Of a stretch of DNA of 64,000 nt, positions 47,608 to 59,560 are shown piece by piece. The DNA comes from Pelargonium x hortorum (Eukaryota > Streptophyta > Magnoliopsida > Geraniales > Geraniaceae). How positions within the stretch are numbered: the stretch's first letter is position 1; each line of letters starts with the position of its first letter. The DNA lies in contig JAYMTJ010000041.1 of the NCBI GenBank assembly GCA_036897525.1, forward strand, positions 25,104 to 89,103. Reading direction: 5' to 3'. A program made the translations under genes and the position numbers. A model generated the notes under the pieces. The model was not told where the DNA came from. It worked only from the letters and a program-made list of their open reading frames with translations, and searched no databases.

Positions 47608-50600
47608 TAGAGTCTTTCCTTGGCATTATCTCTGTGTCAGCTCAAGCAAGGCTTTTCCTTAACCAAGATAGACTTTCCCTGTTAAGAATATAAGGTAAAG
47701 AATAACGCATAATGTGTTATGCTATAATACTACTAAGTAAGTTACCCGCCCACCGTTACTCTTCAGTTGGGTAGAAGGATGTACTTCTTTTTCCTTATTT
47801 TGGTTAAAGGAATTCCTAAGCAAAGGTCCAGGGCTTTCTTCCCTTTTTCAAATGCAATGCTAAAACTTTCTAATTCTTTCTAAAGGGGTAAATAATAATA
47901 TATATAAATATATAAGAAATCCAACATTTTATGGATTAGCTAGGACATAACGAATGCAGATAAGTTAAATAAAGAAGTTCATTTTAAAGCCTGTTTTTTC
48001 TGGGTGCTCTTAGATAGAGTGTAAGGTTTACTATCTATAATCCTATAACTATAGAGTTTTTCTAGCTACAAAAGGTGGTATGAGCTAACTAAGAGGGAGA
48101 CAGGTTTAGCTTATCTTCTTTGTATAGTCCTAAGAATTTCTTGATAGATGGGAACTCTATTAGTGGAGCTCTTCTTGCTTGGCTTAGCACTTCCACTGAA
48201 TAGCCGCTAAAGGAGTTCTTTCTTGATTGACTAACCAAGAAGTTAAGAACAAGTCATTTTAAGAAGTTGGTGTGGCTTTAATTTAAGGTAATTCCTCTGA
48301 TTACAGGTTTCCAATTCCTGATAGTAAAGATTTTAAGAATATTCAAAATTATTGAAACAAAAGAGTTGTAGCTTGTTTGTCGGTGTAGCACTATCTTTTA
48401 AAATCTTGAGGAGAAGTACTTTATGATAGAGACATTAACAAAGAGTTCATTATTAATGGTTGAGATTGGAGCTAATGGAAGAAGGTACTGATACAGTTGT
48501 TAGGTTTAATATTCTATTTTCTATGAAAGTCAATATAGTAAGAATTCCTAAAGAAAGGTGGACAAGCTAGGAACTGAGGTAGCTAAACCAGTAAAGGAAA
48601 GCCCTGTTACCTAAAGTCTTCTTTGTATTGTCTAGTCGAGAGGACTCATCCATCCGATAAATGTATTGCCTTGTCTTATTAGGAGCTAGACACTTCTTTT
48701 TTTAAGTACATTGCTTTTTCCACAAAAAAGGAATGAGTGGTCTGTCAAATTAATTCAGTAAGTAGAAGTTAGCCGAAGCTTATCCATAGGAAATGCCAGA
48801 GAATTTCTTCCTTCATATAGTGCAGGCGCAAAATCAATCCCTGGGTAGTTTATGGTACAAGAAATCCATCTCAACCTGGTCCTGGTATATAGAATATAAT
48901 GATAAAGAACCTATAACTTGCCGCAGTACAAAACCTGGCATACACTCCATTCGAAATCTAAAGCAAAAGGGGTTGGTTAAAAAAAACAAGTAACTAAGTC
49001 CTAGTTATTTTCTAAAAGTTAAGACCCTGAAAAAAAGGTAAGAACTAGACAAATAAACGGATGATAATTATGGACAGGATTCTTTTTAGGGGACTGGTTT
49101 TTTTGTACAAATCTTTTTTTTAATAGAAGAGGAATAAATAAGCTTTTCCAGATTCGAAAGAAAATAGGTTAATACTAGGATTAAGTTACTTCCAAAGGCT
49201 TAGAAAAAGACTAAGAAATATTTGCATGCAAACCTTCCTTAGACTCCCCCAGGGACTCCTTTTTCCCTTTCCTTAGTTTAGTATTCTTGTTCTATTCAAT
49301 ACTCGTCACCTTTCTGATTGGGAAAAAATACTAGAAGGGTTGTCGAATTACTAGACCTAAGGCTCTCTACTAAGTACTAAGTTGATTGTTTTTCAAAATG
49401 AGGATCTTTGCTTTGTTTTTGAATTGAAATTTTATTTTAGGTTCTAGATATAGTTAAGATATTAAGGAAAATAAAGAGTTAAGTTAAAGCTAAAGTGTCA
49501 TTTGTTTTGGCGTTGCAGCTAGTGTGGTCTATACTATTCTTCAATTCCCTCCCTTCACTACGTTACAGTCAGGTACATGGATTTACTCTATTGTTTCTGG
49601 GTTTTCACTTTTTCAATTACAAACAGCGAATTTCTTTTGGGTTTTTTTCTCTTCATAGTGATAGTCTTTTCTATCCAGTATATATTATAATGACTTAACT
49701 TCGTAAACAAATCCGTAAGATAGATTCATCTATGCACTATCTAAGTATGTCTCCTCCCAAACGATAAGCTACAGATGAAAGGAAAGAAAGCCTCTTTCCG
49801 AAATACCATATGAAATACTAAAAGCAGAGTTATAGAGTTTACTTACAACCTACAAAAGCATAAGAGTAACATAACAAAGTGACTGGAGCTTGTCTCTCTT
49901 CTTGTGTACGCCTTATCTATCGTATCTATAAGGAAACTCTAAAAAAAAGTATAAGTATACCCGAGGTTAAGTAGATTTTTTTGATATGAAACTCTTATTT
50001 ATTATCCACTTGCGCATAACTTTGTCTTGGACATGGGAACCATAATATAGAAAGAAAGGATAAAAAAATGAAACCAATTCAAAAAAGGATTTTGAATCAC
50101 TTAGATAAAGAAATTTTTTTTTACACTTAATCTCGAAATAGGAAGCGAAAGAGTTTGTTGTTAGCAGCGGACTACTTTAATTTAATCGATTTTACGCGCG
50201 GCAAAGCAGAATAGTTTTGAAAGTAATGTTCTTGGGTTCTCATCCTATTAGAGGTTAGAACTAAAAGCTCATGTACAAATAGTAAAAAAGATCAAGATTG
50301 AGAGAAATTCTCTTAGCTTGTACTAACCAAAAACGAGATTCTTTCCAATGTGTAGTTATGGTACTCAAAACCAGAAGTAGAAATATGTTTGTTGGAGAAA
50401 CGAAATGCAATCTTGGATTTGCTTTTGTTTGGTTTCGGGAGAGTATAGCCTTAATATAAATAAAGCTAAAAAACTGGAAACTCTTGATATAAAAAGATTG
50501 AGGAACTCCTTCGTATAATAAATAGAATTACCTTGTTTAGTTTACACTCAACAGTTTTACCGCAGCATTTTTCAGAGCCCATAAAGACTATTTTCTAGAT

Positions 50601-53600
50601 TTGTGAACCCTGTGAAAATAAGGACCCTTAATAAAGAAAACACTTAGTAGTAAATGCGAGCGAGAAGGAAGTCTAATAACAGAAACTGATTCTCTTCTTT
50701 GAAAGCTGTACTTGCCCAAGTGCAGATAAAGGATTCAATGTCTTCCTTGTTTTGGTTTCTAGGAACAGAATAGTCTATTTGTTTTGCTAGGAACTCTAGG
50801 AAGTGTAGCTTTGAATAAGGTTATAGCTTTCAAGTTCTAGGTATAGCTCTGGAGAAAGTTTTAGTTCTATATAGGTCCCTAAAATAAGTCTAATTCCTAA
50901 TATACCTTTTGTATTAGTATTCCTAATTAGTAAGATAGCTTGGTACAATACAAACAACAGCTTTCAAGGATGGTAATCAGGTTTGAGTTTCTTATCTATT
51001 TGTATTTGACCTTAGTCAATTGGATTTTGGGGGTTTGGGCTACCTTTAGAAGAGGAGAAAGGAGGGTTTTAGAGTTGTGTTTGTAAAAGAAGATAGGATT
51101 TATTGACTTCGCAGGCACAGAGACATAGAAGGTGGTTTTCTAATTGATTGGGATCCTAAGCCTAAGGAAAATTAAGGTAAGGAAACCGATAGTGAATACT
51201 GAATAACAGATTACAGTCATAAGTCCTTAGAATCACTTAATAAATAGAAGAGTCAACAAATGTAGTATGATAGTAACTTAGTAGCTGTATATTAAAAGTC
51301 TTAGTTTCTTTTAGGGTAGAACAATTCGATTTTTCATGGAAGTTCGTAGGTTCAAATTAAGTTGAAGTTTAGCTCTTTGAGGTTACTAACCCACTTTAAT
51401 TATAAAAGAGCTTTTCTTTCGCAGGGTAAAGTAAGTAAGATAAAGGTCTATAAATTTGGAGAGTTAAGCCATTTCCGGGTCTAATAATAAAAGGGGTGTT
51501 TTAAGATCAAGAAAGCTGCTATAGATGTCAATAGTGTTATAGCTCTAGGGTCAAGGGTAGAGTTTTCCGTTTAAGTTAAAAAAAAAAACTGTACATTCTC
51601 ATCTCAGGCTTAGTAAGAGCCCTCTAAGCAAGCTTACCCTTGTTAGTTAAATTAAGAATGAACTGTTCCCAGGGTCTTCTAATAAGTAAGGGGAGTCCGC
51701 TTTACCCAGCCTTTTCGATTTTAGCATTCTCGAAGTTAGATAAAGCTTTACTTGTTAAGTGAGGTAATTCATTTTAAGGGTATTCTCCTTTTAGCTTAGC
51801 TAGAATAGGAGTATGCTGTTAAAGTAGGAGTTGGAAGTGTTATTGGTACCTCTAAGTGTTTCAGTTGGTTGTTGGAGCTTTAGCATTTGAGATTGAGCAG
51901 GAGCTTTTTAATTGTACCTTTTAAAAGAAACCGAGGGACCTAATAAGGGCTCTCTATCTTTTTAAGAAATCCGGACTATCTGAGACTAAAACAGAAAAGT
52001 ACTGCAAAAATCTAGGGATTCCACTTCAAGTTCAAAAGCAGCCACTAAAAAGAATACCCCTTTTAGTTAGTGGGATCCCGCCCCTTAGGACTCTAATTGC
52101 ATTTGAGAGCCCCGCCTAAGCTGAGTTAAACCCGGTGCCTTTATTTAGCCCTAGACTTTCTTAATTTTGAGAAAATATAGAGGAATTTGAACATCCTTCT
52201 TTCATTCTAGTCTTAACCTTTGCAGTTTCTGAGTTAAATGTACCATCTTCCTAGGGCATCTTTTAAGAGTATGAAGTGTCAAGTGAAAGCATGTTTTTCT
52301 TTATGGGCTTCAAAGTGTAAGTCAAACTAGAAAAATTAAGAGACTAGATCTATACCTTCATATGGAGTTGTAAGTCAGTTAGGAGTTTAGTTTGTATGAA
52401 GGTCAGTGTTGCCTTATTCATGTCATGCCAAAGTACAGATGAAGGTGTTTTGTAACTCTATTAATCCCTAAATTTCTTAGTGGAAGCTCTCTACTTTTAG
52501 CGATAAGTTGGCTACTTTTTGGAACTGATTAAGCTCAATGCTCTTATTTTATGTTATGTTACGTTTCAGCTTTAACGGGAGTTTCAGTAAGGTAAGTTTA
52601 AAACAAAGAGCTTTTAGAAGGAATGTGGTTGTTTCTAGTAAAAAAGTAAAGCAATGAATTTCAGTAAGTGAATGAAAGAGGTTCCAGTTTTTCTTTATAA
52701 GGAGTAAATGAGGGAGACTTTATTTTGTTGAGAATAGAATACTGTTGCTATTTCTGTGAAAGTCAGTCTGAAAAGTAAAGCACAGTAGGTAAAATGGAGC
52801 TCTTCAAAGCGGATAAGACGGTGTAGCTCTAGCAGTTTTGAAAGCAAGGGAAGTCCTTTGGCCAGTGCAACTAATGGAGTTGTTTTGTACTTTACAGCCA
52901 TTTTTCTATATTGATTTACCTTCTTTCATGAAAATTATCTTAACCTAGTACCATTTACTTTTCTACTATAATAAGAAGAAAGTTTCATTTCTACAATTAC
53001 AATATAATAGAAGAAAGAGTGCCTTTTTTCCCTTACTGTTAATGATCGGATCTTCATTCTTAATGTTTCTTCTGTCAAGGACTTTGAAAGTACCTAATAT
53101 CAAAAACTAAATTGCTCTCAAGACAGACTCTCCGGAGTAGGAAGTCTAAATCTAATAGAACTTTAGACTTAGCAGAGCTAGAAGTACCCTTCTAAAATGA
53201 CTCATACAAGTCAAACTATACGGGTAAAGAAAAGAGAAATCTTTACGAATTATACGGCACCTCGAACTAAGACTAGGTATGGTTCATTTGACCTCGTTCA
53301 AACTACCCCGGGAAAGCTACCATCACAATTGGTTAGTGAAGGCAGGATTACCAAAAGAGAACTCTCGGGAGAGGAGAAATGGCTATTGACAGAGGCTCTC
53401 AAGTTGCTCTTTTTTTTTACCAAGGGAAAGCAACCACAGCAAGCAAGGTTTATGTTTATTAAGAATTCCTAACTAAATAGATAGACAACTGGACTTCATT
53501 ACTTCATTTATCAGGAGAGTTTTCTACTTGTAAGATAGGGAGTCCTCTTTACTACACTACTGAGCTGGGCTTAGAGAGAGGCCGGGGCAAGAATGTAGAC

Positions 53601-53903
53601 CTACTGCCTTTTCTTTTAGAGATTGGAACCTTGGAAAGAAATACGAAAGCAATCCTTATTCGACCAAATAGAATACAAAAAGTCTAGTATTTACTTTATT
53701 AAGACTTCAATTTTCCTTTTTTCTGCGCAAGGTGCATTCTTTTTGTTTCTACGGGCGGAACCCGTTGTTGCATTGTTGTGACTTTATACTAACTAATAGA
53801 AAAGAAATTCTGTTTAGATTAGACCTTATTATATCCAGCTTCATCCTTATCAACTATCCAAATAAAAAACATAGGATACAAACCTCTTCAAAAGGAGTTT
53901 CTC
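47608..53903. other. Non-coding, no feature seen
   Basis: Short frames only (for example 48793, 49495 and 53197 on plus, 52695 on minus), none recognised. T-loop-like GTAGGTTCAAATT near 51348 has no tRNA around it. Confidence 0.5.
48417..48434 (+). repeat. 18-nt repeat, copy 1
   Basis: TACTTTATGATAGAGACA is identical at 58006-58023. Flanks share only scattered bases (GAGAAG versus GCAGAAGG before it). Confidence 0.7.
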
Positions 53904-54110
53904 TTGGAATTTCCTAAAAAGGTTAAAGTGGGAGGCAATTGCCAAATTGAGAGTCATCCTTTTCGGTTTAGGAAGCTAATAAGGTATCATGAAGAGTACA
54001 TGAAGGGTAAAGCTCCTAAGAGCCTAAGAATAAGAAAGACCGATAAGGCAGCTATCAAGATAGAGAGTTTGGTTTATGGAGACAGAACAAAGATATGGAT
54101 CTTAGGCTGA
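53904..54110 (+). CDS. Hypothetical small basic frame (68 codons), doubtful
   Basis: The frame opens MEFPKKVKVGGNCQIESHPF, continues with FRKLIRYHEEYMKGKAPKSL and RIRKTDKAAIKIESLVYG, and ends at TGA. It is rich in Lys and Arg, with no membrane segment or signal peptide. I do not recognise the protein. The stretch coding KAPKS through AAIKIE resembles minus-strand wording of the 45.4 kb block, so it may be the least broken member of that set. Two other open frames precede it (53197-53472 and 53732-53917), giving an unusually low stop density on the plus strand from 53.2 to 54.1 kb. No promoter or regulatory site was seen. It is probably not a functional gene. Confidence 0.18.
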   Translation: MEFPKKVKVGGNCQIESHPFRFRKLIRYHEEYMKGKAPKSLRIRKTDKAAIKIESLVYGDRTKIWILG

Positions 54111-57100
54111 GGGTTAGCAAGTTATGGTCTTTCAGGTTAAGAAAGAGGAATCTTAGGTCAGTTAGGGATTCTCTCTATTATGTATTCTCCATCTTAGATT
54201 AGTTCTAAGCAAGTGGATTTTCGTTAGGTTTGGTTCTAAAGAAGTGGGGTCCTGCTATAGAATGTACTTACTGGAAAGGTGTTCTCTACACAAGCAAAGA
54301 ACATAGAGTTCCATCACTATCTATCCTATCAAGAAATTCTTAGGACTATCAAAAGAAATCTGTTTGTCATGATTAAGATCCTCATTATGTATCTATCATA
54401 AGACTACTGAAGTAAGTGAATCAAGTACTTCCTTTCCTTTACCCGATCGGACTCTAGAATCCCCAAGCTAACACAGAGGCAAATATATCTTGTACATGAA
54501 CTGGGAAGACCTATCGAGCAAAGCCCATCTATACCTGGGAACTCTCTTAAACCCTACTCAGCGGTTCCTGTCAAACTCCCAAAATGTTTTGATTTTAATT
54601 CTTGACTGACTTCTTACTTTCTTTGAGTATCTGTATCAGGATCAGAGGAGAAGCAGCCTGTGCAGCACTATCCCATGCCAAAGCAGAATTCTAATTTGTA
54701 AAAGCACTTCAAATCAAAACTCTTAAATAAAACACTGGCTCTGGAAATGGTTTACCCAAAATGAAAAGCAAATCAAACAAGTTAATCCAAAATAGGAATT
54801 TAACCGGTAGCAGCTATTTTGTTTCTAGTCAGTGTGCGTATTCTTGGTTGAAAGGTATTTCAATCAGTACAAAGTGAGTTGCCTTGGTGTTCCCTTATAT
54901 GTATACCTGTAAGGCAGTCAAGGCTTTCTAATCTAAAGGGGAAGCTGCTTTCTAGTTCTGCAAGTCTCTATCTAAGTACTAAGAAACATAGCTCTAATAA
55001 AACAGGGTCTTTTTCATAGCACTAAGTTCAAGATTTTCCTTTCCCAGTCTTTCGTAAACTTAGTACGAATCCTAGTTTACTAGTATTTATATACTTATCA
55101 CTGCGGAGCCCTCAATATTGGGGTGGGGGTCAAAAGCGAGAGCTTGCCATTGTCCTCAAAATTTCAAACAAATAGCCTAAGCCAAATTGAGAAAAGTGTT
55201 CTAACTATAAAAAAAAAATTCCACCCTTCTTACTGGGACAGAGATAAAAGATAATTATACTATTAAGAATAAGCTCGTCTTATAATTCCGTTTTTTGATC
55301 TTACATCAACTCAGCACAGCCTGGAAAATCCTGTTTAATAGTAATTAAAATAGAAAATTATCTAATGTTTCGTTATCAAATTATGTCCTTTTAAGCTAAT
55401 TAAGGAGGGAGGGGGTCCTCAACGTTGCGTTGTATAGAAGAGCTTTTGCTTTTCCTTGTTGTGTTAGTTTGATTTGTCCTTCTTTTAATGGTAATGGTCA
55501 GGAATCCTTGTGTAAATACTAGGGAAAGCTTGATTCTAACACAGAAAGTCTTGTACCCTCTTTAATAACTCTAGTAAAGCAAGCCATTGTAATCCGAATA
55601 GCGGATATTATATAAGCAATCTTTCTGAGTGTATGCTTTCTTTATTCCTCAGTGAATTGCCCTGTTGATATTCCTTTCTTGCCTGAAAGGATTACTTTAT
55701 TACATACTTTCTTTGACAAATTCTTTTTGGGTGGAGTAGTTGGTAAACTCGTAGGTTCAAGCTATACTAATATATTTCCGGGATAACCAGAATGCAGAAT
55801 AACTCTAAAGAAATAACTAACTAAAATACTCTATGGTTTTAGAGAACTTAGGTCCCAAAACGGATGCACAGGAACTCTATAGACGGGATTAAGTAAGTAG
55901 TATTTCCCATATTACTAAGTAAGCTTTGGTTCTTTACTTAGTATGCGCTGGGTACGACTGTGATAGGATAGGATCTTATAGCCAAACTATATAACATTTA
56001 CTTTTAACTAGCTCAAGGTGCTCTTTAATTTTTGTACAGTATGAGGAAAACCTAAACGAGGGTTAAATTTGGATACCTTGTCCTTGGAGCCTGTGGAATA
56101 TAAAGCGCGTAGGTGTAATACTTCTTTACAAGTTTTTTACAAAAACGGAGATAGGCAGGCTAATCCTAGGATGGAGGTTCTATAAAGTAAGTCTATCTTG
56201 ATTATTCCTAGGGAATATCTATTCCAGCCAGAAAAGAATTAGTTTATAAAAAGAATAGTAGTAGGGCTGTTATGAGTTCCTCCTAATACTTAACTGACAA
56301 GTTAGGACACCGGCTACTTCTTATTGACTTACTGTAACCCTTTCTGAACCCTCCTTACGGGCTATACCTTCTTTATATACCTCTCTTAAAATAAAATAAA
56401 AAAGACCCGTTTTATTTTATAACTTACACCTTAACCAGATTACTTTATTTAGCTTTCTTTGTACGAGATTCTTTAGTCTTTTAGTTCTATACATGCCCTT
56501 TCTTTACCTTACCGGAAACAAATGACCTTGGTTTTAGAGCTTCCCTGCAGTCTGTAACTACAATGAAAATAAGCAACCTTCTCAAGGCTGCCCTACTCAC
56601 TGGGGAAGCTAGCTCTTTATTAATGGGATTTCTTTGTTCTGATTTACTTATATTACCAGTTCTTGTATCTTGTAAGGGTACCTCTCTTTCTCTTTCAAAA
56701 ACGATAACACTTGAATATAGAATAGTATAGAAGTTCTATTAGTTTTACTTGTTCTATCTAATAAGGTGTATTCCTCTTAAGCTGCTATGTAGCTTATCGT
56801 TAGAGAGGATACCAACCCTATAGTGCATATAGAAAATAACCGGCTTTTACACCTACTTTGGTAATGAAAGAGCTTTCCTATTCCTAAAGTTTCTATAAAT
56901 TATTCCTCTATTTAGCATGCGATTTCATAGACTTCCTTTTTTAATAAACCTTCTTTACTATGCTTTAGAATTACATTTCCTTTGTACTTTATTATAATTA
57001 TAGATAACCCTATCAAAGCAACTCCCGTGCACGCCTCGGATTCTCCGGGCGGACTTTTATGCATCGGCTTTTCGAACATTCTTGCGTAATACACGATTAG

Positions 57101-58946
57101 AAGATTTTATGGCTAGATTAACTAACTTCGGTAACCCTGATAAAAGCCCTCTGTTCTAGGATTGGATTCCAAGTTTCTTTTTTTTAGCGAAAAGTGTCTT
57201 GGCGGGGTGGTGTTTGTTAGTACTGGTTATGAAATCGCTTATAATGAATATTAAAAGTTTTGATAGCTGAAAGTACAAGGAATTCTAAATAATATGGATA
57301 CCTATAAATTTCTTGTTAAAGCGAAAGCGGGAGCTTCGGGCGAAAAGAGTCCTTAGGTTCGAATCCAGTCGAAGCCCGGGTTTTACTATTCCTGAGCAAA
57401 ATCTCTCATCTTAGTATAGGATCCCTTGTATGCTTAAGTATTGCTGGAATGGAAGGAGATTGTAGCACATAGAAATGTAGGACATATAAGTGTTTTTAGA
57501 TAAATAATGCTTGTATAAAGAAGGTTAGATTATAGAATTTCGTAAGATATTAGATAAAGGACCCGATAAAAGGAATAAACGATAAGAAAGGTCTTAAAAA
57601 AATCTAGCTGAAAACGTATTAAAATTCGAAAGAGTACAAAAATCTGATTGCACATAATGAATGAGGTCGTAAATATTAATATATAAATGACTTTAGAATC
57701 TCTCTTTTATAGCTGCTAGTATTTATTTAATATTTAAAACTTCAAATAGGATCCGGTAAAAAAAGCATAAGCTGATAATATCTAAAAGTAACTGAATAGT
57801 ACGCAATTCCTAATTTTCTCTCAAGATACCCATGTTTAAACATTCCTGTACTTAGGATTAGGGACAAAACTTTTTGAAGCTAATTAAGGACTAGTAAAAC
57901 AAGGGTTTTTATTTTGTAAAAGCGGAGTGTTATACCTGGAGGTAGGGGTTTTTCTTAGTTAACAAGGGCTCTTCTTTCTATATGTAATGGACTGTGAGCA
58001 GAAGGTACTTTATGATAGAGACAGAGGTATAGGATGTAACTCTATAACTTGTTTGGTTCTTGTAAAGTAAGGAGTCTATTTGCATTTAGGAAGGACTTAG
58101 GAATTTAAAGGGAAGTTCATCGGCTCTATTTTTCTAGTCCGTTAGATTAGATGGGTACCTAATTCTAAGGGGAAGCAGCTTTTCTCGATGTCCTGCTTGC
58201 TTTAGGGGATTCTAGATTACATTCCTATTCTGAGAGTCCTAATTCTAACCTGTTTATTTAGGCAAGCTTGCTTGATTGAGTTAGTAACTCTAGAAAGTTA
58301 TATATAGCTAAAGCCGGCCAAGGTATATTCTTAAATTGTATATATTTTTGTGGCCATTACCCAAGAAGCAAACTCTTTACTTTGTAAAGTTAAAGCCCTT
58401 CTAAACCCCCGAAACCTCAAGGGCCCCCAAAAACTTCTGCCAAAAGGAGTATCCTCGTGGAAAAAAAAAGCAGTTCAAATAACTGGAGATAGATATAGAA
58501 TCTATTCTATATAGTAAGGGAAGTCTAAGGGTAACAAGGAAGCTTAATTATACACTACTTTAATTCCCAATGGGAAGACTATCCAGAAACAAACACAAAC
58601 AAAGAATACCCTACTTTTTTTTATTGACTATCTCTGTTAAGATAAAGATTTCACAACTGGTGAGCTTTTACTTAACTTCTAATTCTTTGAAACACATTTC
58701 TTCAATCGTAGCCTTGCCCTATAAATACCTATAATATAAGTATAAGTCCAGTCCTAGCTTTCTTTCGATTAGCCACATTATCAGAATCTCTCATTGGGAG
58801 ACCTTGCGAAAGAGATTTTAGGAATACGGGGGTTTTGTATTACCAGCAACTAGTGTTATTCTTTAGTATTACCTGTTAATAGATAGTAGGTAGTTTACTA
58901 AACTTTCCTATACTTTATATTATAAATAAAGGAAGACTTTATTTAG
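54111..58946. other. Non-coding, no feature seen
   Basis: No gene recognised. TTAGGTTCGAATCC near 57350 is followed by CGAAGCCCGGG and looks like the 3' half of a tRNA, but the 5' half is missing. A further GTAGGTTCAAGC lies near 55755. Confidence 0.5.
58006..58023 (+). repeat. 18-nt repeat, copy 2
   Basis: Exact partner of 48417-48434, in direct orientation about 9.6 kb away. Confidence 0.7.
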
Positions 58947-59141
58947 GTAGAATCTATAAAGCTGGCTAGAAAGATAGAGCCTTTATTTAAGAGTAAAGGT
59001 TATAAGAAAGAAGCTGTGAAGAGTAACAAACAAGTCAACATGAGGTTTCGGATATTCAGTCTATTTATTAAGAGTAAGGCTTTCGAGAGGGGTTCTATAG
59101 AAAGGTATGGTATGTATAAACGGGGATGCAGAAACAAGTAA
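58947..59141 (+). pseudogene. Open frame without start, basic composition, unrecognised
   Basis: The frame is open for 64 codons between TAG (58944) and TAA (59139). It has no ATG until codon 32. It reads VESIKLARKIEPLFKSKGYK, then KEAVKSNKQVNMRFRIFSLF, then IKSKAFERGSIERYGMYKRG. It contains the core AAGAGTAAGGC at 59070-59080. The amino-acid mix is more protein-like than in most members of the set, so a decayed coding fragment is possible. I cannot name a family. A minus-strand ATG frame at 59000-59266 overlaps it and is very hydrophobic by composition, as expected for the antisense of a Lys-rich frame. Confidence 0.25.
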
Positions 59142-59512
59142 GTCAATAAAAAGAATATAATAGCATTAAGAAGTAGTAAGTCTAAGTCAAAAAAAGGTAT
59201 GGGTATCTTAGTGTATGTACTATCTATTATCACAATACTATATTGAATTTCTTTCATCGGCAGCACTCAGTCGGGACATCTAAGAATATACCTATTTCAA
59301 ACAAATGCAAAGTATAATCAAGCCTAAGGGAAGTAATAGAAAAGTAGCGCTAAAGAAGAGATACGTGAATTATTACGTACTTAAAAGTCTTGGAAATAGG
59401 TACTAACAATCTCTAGAGATTGGATTGTTAGAAAGAGAATGTACTTCTTTTTGGGACCTTTCTGGTGTAAGGAATTTCATAACTAAAGAGAGGAAGTTGA
59501 CCTTATAATCTA

Positions 59513-59560
59513 GCTACAAAGACTCAGAAGAAAGGTATAGCACTCAAAGAAGTCAAATAA
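59513..59560 (+). repeat. A/G-rich segment reading as a basic peptide (dispersed set)
   Basis: It reads ATKTQKKGIALKEVK and then stops; after two stops KSKVAGIVVLKKVS follows. GCTACAAAGACTCAGAAGAAAGG resembles the minus-strand texture of 22.6 kb and 27.6 kb. Confidence 0.35.

Noticed and set aside
57325-57385. Possible tRNA 3' half (TTAGGTTCGAATCC then CGAAGCCCGGG)
   Set aside because: The T stem does not pair well, and no D arm or anticodon arm lies at the right distance.
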